Both the position numbers and the translations under genes were made by a program. From positions 117,289 through 153,465 of IMG/VR virus record IMGVR_UViG_3300025133_006513: a DNA stretch of 36,177 nt. One strand, 5' to 3'. The notes beneath the pieces are model-generated. The model did no database searches, was not told where the DNA came from, and saw nothing but the letters and a program-made list of their open reading frames with translations. The DNA comes from a virus. Shown here in pieces: positions 31,776-36,177 of the stretch. How positions within the stretch are numbered: the stretch's first letter is position 1; the number at the start of each line of letters is the position of its first letter.

Positions 31776-31791
31776 GGTGCATATGTGCACC
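31776..31791 (+). promoter_or_regulatory. 16-bp inverted repeat, possible operator
   Basis: GGTGCA and TGCACC around TATG, 33 bases upstream of a promoter-like element. It may be a protein-binding site or a short hairpin without a T-run. Confidence 0.35.
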
Positions 31792-31823
31792 CATCTATAG
31801 TCGTTAAATCATGCCCTATTTTG

Positions 31824-31862
31824 CTTAAAAACAGGCATTTATCTGGCATGTAAAGATGGTGC
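31824..31862 (+). promoter_or_regulatory. conserved promoter-like element, copy 3
   Basis: CTTAAAAACAGG is followed 21 nt after its first base by GGCATGTAAAGATGGTGC. This is almost the same as 34284 over its whole length. It precedes the secreted-protein gene by 350 bases. Confidence 0.62.
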
Positions 31863-32216
31863 CTTACCATAGGTATTGCACTAAAGTAACCGCAGCAGCT
31901 CTCCGTGCGTGAGAGTGATGCTACACCTGGGTGGTGCCCAGGCGGTGGATGGTGTGCGGCCGTATTAAATGCACACCCTCTTTTGCCGTCGCAGTGGTCT
32001 GCGAATGCAGGATCAGTCAATCACCTGTAACTCTCTCAGTGCGTTCCAAGGGCCTGGCCGTTAGTGGTCCGCCCTTGGAACGTGAGTAGAGCGGGGCTGA
32101 TACTTATCTTCGCACTACCTGGGCTCGATCCCCGGGGACGGCTTTTACTTCCCGACGTTGTGTTGGGATTTTCTAGGCAGTACCACGCGGTGCTGTTGAT
32201 CTTAAAGGAGATCGTT
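31863..32216 (+). promoter_or_regulatory. long structured leader or small RNA
   Basis: No reading frame with coding character. Perfect stems follow each other: CTCTC/GAGAG (31899-31915), CCTGGG/CCCAGG (31926-31942), GGTGTGC/GCACACC (31951-31977, then CTCTTTT), TCGCAG/CTGCGA (31989-32004) and a 12-bp stem CGTTCCAAGGGC/GCCCTTGGAACG (32042-32082) with inner pairing. AAAGGAG at about 32204 serves the next gene. The third stem could terminate a short RNA; otherwise it is a 5' leader that folds heavily. Confidence 0.5.
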
Positions 32217-33023
32217 ATGTCGAAGAGTACGAAAGCTACTGTACTGTGTGTTATCGCGACGCTGCTGGGTCTTGTCGCGTCGGCGGCATGGGCGCAAGAG
32301 GCTGCGGTACCGCACGACCTGTCGGCGGACACAATCCGCCAAGCGCAACGGATGGTCCTTAACAGGATTATCCGGGACGCGGACAAGGGCGACCCCGCTG
32401 AGCTGTTGAAGCTCAGTCAGACGCTCAGCACGCTGCAGGCTGCCGAAGGGCAGCAAGACGTGCTGATGGTGGCTCGAGCGATCGAGCCGCAGTTGGACCA
32501 CCTGCCGGAACTGGTCCAACATCTTCAGCGAGAGATCGTTGGACAACAGGTGGGCCAGATGCTCGCCGAGTTCCGGCATCACGACGAAGAGGTGCTGCCC
32601 CTGATGAAGGGGTTCATCCAGATCTGGGGTAACTCCCTGGACATGGGTGACAAGGTTCGGCAGGACATCGCAGCGGCTGATGCAGCTGCTGACGAAGATC
32701 TTGCTGAGGCGCACAAGGAGGAATATACGCAGAAGCGTATGATCGTATCCACGTACTCCTGGAAGTACGCGGGGTCTAACGACTCCGACCAGGTGTACCA
32801 ATTTGTGCGAAGAGACGGCGCCAAAATGGATGCCAAGGCCGACAAAGTGTTGGTCGATTACTTCGATGATACCTGGACATCATGCGATGACCAGTACATC
32901 CTCGAAGGCGATGAGGCCAAGGCGTTGAACCCTAAGGGGGTTCTTATGAGCTTCAGTCCCTGGTCATGGGACAATGAGGCTAAGGCCAAATTGGAGGCGT
33001 TACGAGGTTACACTTTCGAGTAA
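32217..33023 (+). CDS. secreted or periplasmic protein, 268 aa
   Basis: A signal peptide is clear: MSKSTKATVL, a hydrophobic core CVIATLLGLVASA and a likely cut after AAWAQ or ASAAWA. The mature part is helical (DTIRQAQRMVLNRIIRDAD; LVQHLQREIVGQQVGQMLAEF) with an acidic Ala-rich patch (AAADAAADEDLAEAHKEE) and an aromatic C-terminus (SFSPWSWDNEAKAKLEALRG). No enzyme motif. The strong promoter-like element and 350-base leader mark it for special control. A role in superinfection exclusion or envelope change is inference. Confidence 0.7.
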   Translation: MSKSTKATVLCVIATLLGLVASAAWAQEAAVPHDLSADTIRQAQRMVLNRIIRDADKGDPAELLKLSQTLSTLQAAEGQQDVLMVARAIEPQLDHLPELVQHLQREIVGQQVGQMLAEFRHHDEEVLPLMKGFIQIWGNSLDMGDKVRQDIAAADAAADEDLAEAHKEEYTQKRMIVSTYSWKYAGSNDSDQVYQFVRRDGAKMDAKADKVLVDYFDDTWTSCDDQYILEGDEAKALNPKGVLMSFSPWSWDNEAKAKLEALRGYTFE

Positions 33024-33193
33024 CTTCGTTGGCAGGGTGGTCTGCCTTAACAACCACGCTACTAGCACAGCAGCCGCAATGGTGCGGTTCCCGCCTGTTA
33101 ACAGCGGGGGGACGAATGACCAGAGTGCTGTGAGGGGTCCTTAGGAGGTGGCCCCACTATGCTGTTTCTTTTCTCTTACCAACGGAGGTGACC
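33024..33193 (+). promoter_or_regulatory. structured intergenic region
   Basis: No gene seen. Stems: GGCAG/CTGCC (33031-33046), CACAGCA/TGCTGTG (about 33067-33133) enclosing CCGCA/TGCGG and CCCGC/GCGGG, and GGGGTCC/GGCCCC near 33135-33156. The enclosed pair gives a three-way junction. A GGAGGTG site follows for the next gene. Confidence 0.4.
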
Positions 33194-33673
33194 ATGAGTT
33201 ACCGATGTGAAGGCTGCGGGTGGGTATGGCCCGCAGTTATCGAGTGCTGCCCAAAGCGGCCTCGGGCTCTGGAGTCCCCAGAGTCGATCTTCGGGAGGGT
33301 GTTGCATCGCCTTCCTAAAGGTGCCCAGCTTGCATCTGGCGGGTTGCTGGATGCAAGAGGGGTGTCGGACGTTGACGTCATTGTCATCGACGCGGCACAG
33401 GATGAGCGTTGTTTCACGATTGGCGGTTACGATCGGCCGATCAACGTGATGGTCTCATCCAACCCCGATGCCTTGCGTTCTGTGAGGCATCGGGAGATTG
33501 AGCTCAAGCTAGAGAGGACATATCCCTCGCTGGCTGAGCGTGCTCGCATAGCGAAAGCTGGCGGGCTAAGCACCGAAGCCGCATGGTCAGCGGTGCTAGG
33601 TCTCCAGGGTTGCCCCTACGAGGCCATGTTGGACACCGATGTCGTGATGTACGCGGCGTCGGTATTACCCTAA
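33194..33673 (+). CDS. nucleotidyltransferase-like protein with zinc ribbon, 159 aa
   Basis: Residues 5-19 (CEGCGWVWPAVIECC) form a short Cys-rich ribbon. Residues 47-66 (LASGGLLDARGVSDVDVIVI) match the nucleotidyltransferase fold core, G-G then R-G-x-S-D-x-D with Asp59 and Asp61 as metal ligands. IGGYDRPINVMVSS may supply the third strand, without a clear third acidic residue. The C-terminal helix pattern AW-x7-QGCPYEAML also occurs in the 69-residue protein at 34006. Fold call moderate; activity uncertain. Confidence 0.6.
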   Translation: MSYRCEGCGWVWPAVIECCPKRPRALESPESIFGRVLHRLPKGAQLASGGLLDARGVSDVDVIVIDAAQDERCFTIGGYDRPINVMVSSNPDALRSVRHREIELKLERTYPSLAERARIAKAGGLSTEAAWSAVLGLQGCPYEAMLDTDVVMYAASVLP

Positions 33674-33726
33674 TACGTGCCTGGGGCACGGCTCGTAAGG
33701 GTTCCTCTAGACGAAGGAGGTGCATC

Positions 33727-33873
33727 ATCGCACATCCGAACGACCCTCGTAACATCGAGGGACAGGTCACGGACTTCCAAAGGGAAGTCGGCGGCTTTGG
33801 TGTCTGTGAATCGCAGGCTGCCAATGAAGCCGCTACGCAGACCTTTGATTTCGAAGATTACCAGGACCAATAG
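33727..33873 (+). CDS. possible small gene with non-standard AUC start, about 48 aa
   Basis: A strong AAGGAGG (33714-33720) is not followed by ATG, GTG or TTG in a useful frame; the open frame after it reads ATC GCA CAT CCG and continues 47 codons to a TAG. An ATG at 33583 opens the frame but lies inside the previous gene. The product (AHPNDPRNIEGQVTDF, then QAANEAATQTFDFEDYQDQ) is acidic and polar. The stop is inside a perfect 7-bp stem (CCAGGAC/GTCCTGG). Existence plausible, start codon unusual. Confidence 0.4.
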   Translation: MAHPNDPRNIEGQVTDFQREVGGFGVCESQAANEAATQTFDFEDYQDQ

Positions 33874-33938
33874 TCCTGGGCTCCGGCGTGAGGGTAAACA
33901 CGTAAATAATTCAACGGTCGCCATGGTGCGATCGCCTA

Positions 33939-33970
33939 AGCCCCGGTGTGTTGCAGCGCCGGGGCTTTTG
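33939..33970 (+). terminator. rho-independent terminator
   Basis: AGCCCCGG and CCGGGGCT form a perfect 8-bp stem followed by TTTTGTATTT. Confidence 0.85.
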
Positions 33971-34005
33971 TATTTCTGCAACAACCTGCAACAAGGAGGA
34001 TTCAA

Positions 34006-34215
34006 ATGTTGGATCGCACAATCAACTTCGGTACGGTCGCTCTGCGATCGGACCTGGTATTCGGGTGTTTAGTCCACTCGGAGAACGGCTGGGTGCCATT
34101 CTCGAGTGGCAGTCCTGAGGAACAAGCATGGGTTCGTCAACAGGTGCAAGGGCACCCGTTCGAACAAATGCTCTCCGATACCATGCGAGAGCATGTGTTC
34201 GGAGCTACGGCTTAA
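34006..34215 (+). CDS. small protein, 69 aa
   Basis: Not recognised. AAGGAGGA precedes the ATG. Strand-rich first half (RTINFGTVALRSDLVFGCLV), helical second half. The segment AWVRQQVQGHPFEQML parallels the C-terminus of the nucleotidyltransferase-like protein at 33194 (QG-x-P-(F/Y)-E-x-M-L), so the two may share a small domain. It is a single-gene unit between terminators. Confidence 0.65.
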   Translation: MLDRTINFGTVALRSDLVFGCLVHSENGWVPFSSGSPEEQAWVRQQVQGHPFEQMLSDTMREHVFGATA

Positions 34216-34220
34216 ACTAA

Positions 34221-34247
34221 AAGACTCCCACGTGGGGGTCTTTTTTT
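34221..34247 (+). terminator. rho-independent terminator
   Basis: AGACTCCC pairs with GGGGGTCT around ACGT, followed by seven T. A related terminator occurs at 34994. Confidence 0.88.
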
Positions 34248-34260
34248 AGCCATCAGACTT

Positions 34261-34274
34261 TGTTCAGCTGAACA
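34261..34274 (+). promoter_or_regulatory. 14-bp perfect palindrome, possible operator
   Basis: TGTTCAGCTGAACA lies nine bases upstream of a promoter-like element, the position expected for a dimeric regulator's site. No matching regulator identified. Confidence 0.45.
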
Positions 34275-34283
34275 AGATTGCCC

Positions 34284-34322
34284 CTTAAAAACCACTGTTT
34301 ACCCGGCATGTTAATATGGTGC
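34284..34322 (+). promoter_or_regulatory. conserved promoter-like element, copy 4
   Basis: CTTAAAAACC is followed 21 nt after its first base by GGCATGTTAATATGGTGC, nearly the same as 31824. The gene at 34367 starts 44 bases later. Confidence 0.65.
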
Positions 34323-34366
34323 TGTTATCATTCTGGTAGCAGGCTGTTACTCGAAAGGAGTTCGTT

Positions 34367-34681
34367 ATGAGTGCAATCACACCAAGACAGTCGATCGCTC
34401 TTGTTCTTATTGTGGAGCTTGCTGTAGCTCCGCGCGAAGAGCAGGAAGATTTTATGCAGTGTGCAGGCATGCCACTGGTCGAGCGAGCTGAGCTCGCTAC
34501 ATGTGCCTTACCGGCTGTTCGCCGGTATTTCACAGAGAGGCCAGACATGGCCCCTCTAGCGCTACCTAACGTGGTAGCGTTTGTCAGTCTGATGCTCGAA
34601 GGTAAGAATGATACATACAGTATCATCAACGAGTACGTCGAGCTAGTGAGGGAGCTGGGATGCCAACACCTGAACAACTAG
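34367..34681 (+). CDS. hypothetical helical protein, 104 aa
   Basis: Not recognised. AAAGGAG precedes the ATG. It is helical through most of its length (SIALVLIVELAVAPREEQED; VVAFVSLMLEGKNDTYSII) with no membrane helix long enough to be sure of. It overlaps the next gene by 22 bases, so both come from the promoter-like element at 34284. Confidence 0.6.
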   Translation: MSAITPRQSIALVLIVELAVAPREEQEDFMQCAGMPLVERAELATCALPAVRRYFTERPDMAPLALPNVVAFVSLMLEGKNDTYSIINEYVELVRELGCQHLNN

Positions 34682-34983
34682 CCGACGCGACACTATTACA
34701 AAAAGGGGCACGACTGCCCCACTGTATCCAAGCTGCTCGGCTGGATGTCATCTACGACATCCCGTTGGAGCATCGCCTGCGTCTCGCCAAGAGTGGGACA
34801 GCAGGCATCCTTGAGGGCTGCCTCGAGGAAGGTTGGACATGGCAGCAGGTCATTGCAGAGCTGCATGCTCTGTTTGACTTCATTGTCAACTGGCTCGCTG
34901 ATCCGCGGGCTAAAGACTCCATGCACCTCGCGATGGAGTATCATGCGTGGCTGGGCGAAGAGCAGCGACGTTTGATGCCCTAG
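34660..34983 (+). CDS. hypothetical helical protein, 107 aa
   Basis: Not recognised. GAGGGAG precedes the ATG inside the end of the previous gene. All helical, amphipathic and slightly acidic (EHRLRLAKSGTAGILEGCLE; WQQVIAELHALFDFIVNWLA). No motif. Its operon is closed by the terminator at 34994. Confidence 0.6.
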   Translation: MPTPEQLADATLLQKGARLPHCIQAARLDVIYDIPLEHRLRLAKSGTAGILEGCLEEGWTWQQVIAELHALFDFIVNWLADPRAKDSMHLAMEYHAWLGEEQRRLMP

Positions 34984-34993
34984 CGGGGGAAGA

Positions 34994-35020
34994 AGATCCT
35001 CACATGGGGGTCTTTTTTTA
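34994..35020 (+). terminator. rho-independent terminator
   Basis: AGATCCTC pairs imperfectly with GGGGGTCT around ACAT, followed by seven T. It shares its 3' arm and T-run with the terminator at 34221. Confidence 0.8.
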
Positions 35021-35032
35021 TCTATCAGAGAT

Positions 35033-35866
35033 ATGTACACTACCTCCATGCATAATACACAAGCGAATTTGTTTGAACATGCTGAGCAAGAGGCCAAGGA
35101 AGCCCAGGAGCGTAAGGTCGGTAAGTATCTCCAGCTGATGAACATGCACGTCATCTCTGAGGAAACTACCGTCAAATGCGTAATGGGCGATGCGTGGACT
35201 CAAGAGGCTGCAAATGCACAGCAAGAGCAAGCCGCGCACATCCAGCGGAGTATCCTCGAAGACCCGGATAACCCGTTCGCGAATATGACTGCCACAGGCA
35301 CGCCTCGTAGCAACACCAGTCTGCTAAGTGACTACATCATGACGCCAACGTATGATGTTGCACCATCTACGGCGGCACCGCGAGAGCTCCAGTCATATGA
35401 CGACATGGTCGATGCACAACTGTTGGGTATGCCCATTGCCCCGATGCCCACGCCTTATGTGCCTCCAAACCCCACTCCGCTGCCGCCGGTAGAGTCACTG
35501 CCGTTGTCTGCGCTTATGTCTCCTGAGGCCCAAGAGAGTGTCAACGCCTACACTCGCAGGCGTATGCGAGAGGATGAATTCTTACGCCAGTACCGTCACG
35601 TACCGCCGATATCTAATACGTATCTGTCTAGGGATGACGCAGCTGCCGCTGGTAGCTATACGCAGCAGTACTTGAACTTCATATCCGAGACACAGGGTGA
35701 GTTCTATTCATCAGCGATCGGTGAGCCACATATCCCTGATGCACCGCCCAGGCCTAATCGGAATGAGGAGGTGTTCTTTCCTCCTGAACGTATCAGGCCC
35801 TTCTATGTCGACACGCCCACTATTCAGCACGATACCCCTGACTGGGCCGTAGACGACGGTAATTAA
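35033..35866 (+). CDS. hypothetical protein with proline-rich centre, 277 aa
   Basis: Not recognised. The first 70 residues are helical and charged (FEHAEQEAKEAQERKVGKYL), the centre is Pro/Met-rich and disordered (PIAPMPTPYVPPNPTPLPPV), the rest has polar helices and a Pro/Arg-rich end (FFPPERIRPFYVD). The start may be the ATG at 35033 or one at 35048; neither has a good ribosome site, in contrast with most genes here. The composition suits a virion or assembly protein. Confidence 0.58.
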   Translation: MYTTSMHNTQANLFEHAEQEAKEAQERKVGKYLQLMNMHVISEETTVKCVMGDAWTQEAANAQQEQAAHIQRSILEDPDNPFANMTATGTPRSNTSLLSDYIMTPTYDVAPSTAAPRELQSYDDMVDAQLLGMPIAPMPTPYVPPNPTPLPPVESLPLSALMSPEAQESVNAYTRRRMREDEFLRQYRHVPPISNTYLSRDDAAAAGSYTQQYLNFISETQGEFYSSAIGEPHIPDAPPRPNRNEEVFFPPERIRPFYVDTPTIQHDTPDWAVDDGN

Positions 35867-35900
35867 GAGCACGGCATAATCTGGCATTTAAGGGTGATGC
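35862..35900 (+). promoter_or_regulatory. conserved promoter-like element, copy 5
   Basis: ATTAAGAGC is followed 21 nt after its first base by GGCATTTAAGGGTGATGC. Like copy 1 it overlaps the stop codon of the preceding gene; the membrane-protein gene at 35931 starts 30 bases later. Confidence 0.55.
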
Positions 35901-35930
35901 GTACCATTACCCTTTCTAAAGGAGAGTCAG

Positions 35931-36143
35931 ATGAAGTATAGGCCAGGCGAGATCAAGGCCCGTGACCAGTTATGCACTGCGTGTGCAACTGTAACAGCAA
36001 TCACCGTACTTAATTTCATATGTTGCTGGTTTGCAGCTGCTTGGTGGTGGGGTGACGCCCTCACCATCATATGGATGCTGCCCCTCAGTCTGTTTACACC
36101 GATATTCGCAGCTCTTGTGTTTTGCACAGCTGTAAAACCTTAA
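35931..36143 (+). CDS. small membrane protein with two helices, 70 aa
   Basis: AAAGGAG precedes the ATG. After a charged start (MKYRPGEIKARDQL) come two hydrophobic helices, about 15-38 and 42-66, rich in Trp, Cys and Ala with a short loop (WWWGD). Size and topology resemble phage holin-like or envelope proteins, but no lysis gene is seen beside it, so the function is open. Confidence 0.65.
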   Translation: MKYRPGEIKARDQLCTACATVTAITVLNFICCWFAAAWWWGDALTIIWMLPLSLFTPIFAALVFCTAVKP

Positions 36144-36163
36144 CCCTATTGGAGTATGAAGCT

Positions 36164-36177
36164 ATGACCACGTTTGA
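36164..36177 (+). CDS. start of next gene (partial)
   Basis: ATG with GGAGT eight bases upstream; only the first four codons (MTTF) and part of the fifth lie in the window, so nothing can be said of the product. Confidence 0.5.

Noticed and set aside
31824-31862. Sigma-54 promoter
   Set aside because: TGGCAT and a later GC suggested it, but the GG to GC distance is 14 bases, not 10.

Overview
The window looks like part of the genome of a large tailed phage (Caudoviricetes). Genes are tightly packed, mostly on one strand, with frequent 1-70 nt overlaps, AGGAG-type ribosome sites and short intergenic terminators. It carries a portal protein, a phage-type peptide deformylase, a RuvC-like resolvase, a DnaQ-like exonuclease, an HhH-GPD DNA glycosylase, two glycosyltransferases and many unrecognised small proteins. 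There are no rRNA genes, no convincing tRNAs and no clear host metabolic genes. Signal peptides and Shine-Dalgarno sites say the host is bacterial; I cannot name it.

Layout. Positions 1-10838 form a run of overlapping genes: a DUF1016-N-like protein, a GT-A glycosyltransferase, unknowns, peptide deformylase, DNA glycosylase, exonuclease, resolvase and more unknowns, closed by a terminator at 10871. Positions 10936-23087 hold probable virion and assembly genes: a Pro/Ala-rich protein, the portal with a zinc-finger insertion, a GT-B-like glycosyltransferase, a secreted PDQAK-repeat protein, a SEC-C protein, a protein with five internal repeats and a Rossmann (deoxyhypusine-synthase-like) protein. 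Positions 23249-26493 hold zinc-ribbon proteins and a membrane-anchored HD-domain protein, followed by one lone minus-strand gene. Positions 27071-36177 are accessory, with short genes under individual promoter-like elements, structured leaders and terminators.

The most unusual feature is at 28698-30445. Fifteen copies of a 39-nt hairpin repeat, with compensatory changes in the stem, are separated by linkers built on a 5-nt ladder of consensus NNTGY (about three quarters of pentamers have TG at positions 3-4). Linker lengths are quantised in steps of five. The array lies directly downstream of two genes with no terminator between them, ends in a terminator, and is interrupted by a gene for a small ribbon-helix-helix protein; a second, shorter array follows and ends in a related terminator. 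Spacing of TGY triplets two bases apart recalls how TRAP-type ring proteins read RNA, but no such protein is identified here.

Other recurring signals are a 39-nt promoter-like element in six places (a CTTAAAAAC-like start, then GGCAT exactly 21 nt downstream), a duplicated leader with a hairpin ahead of two unrelated genes, and a short basic peptide motif, PR(K/R/H)IRL, in four otherwise unrelated proteins.
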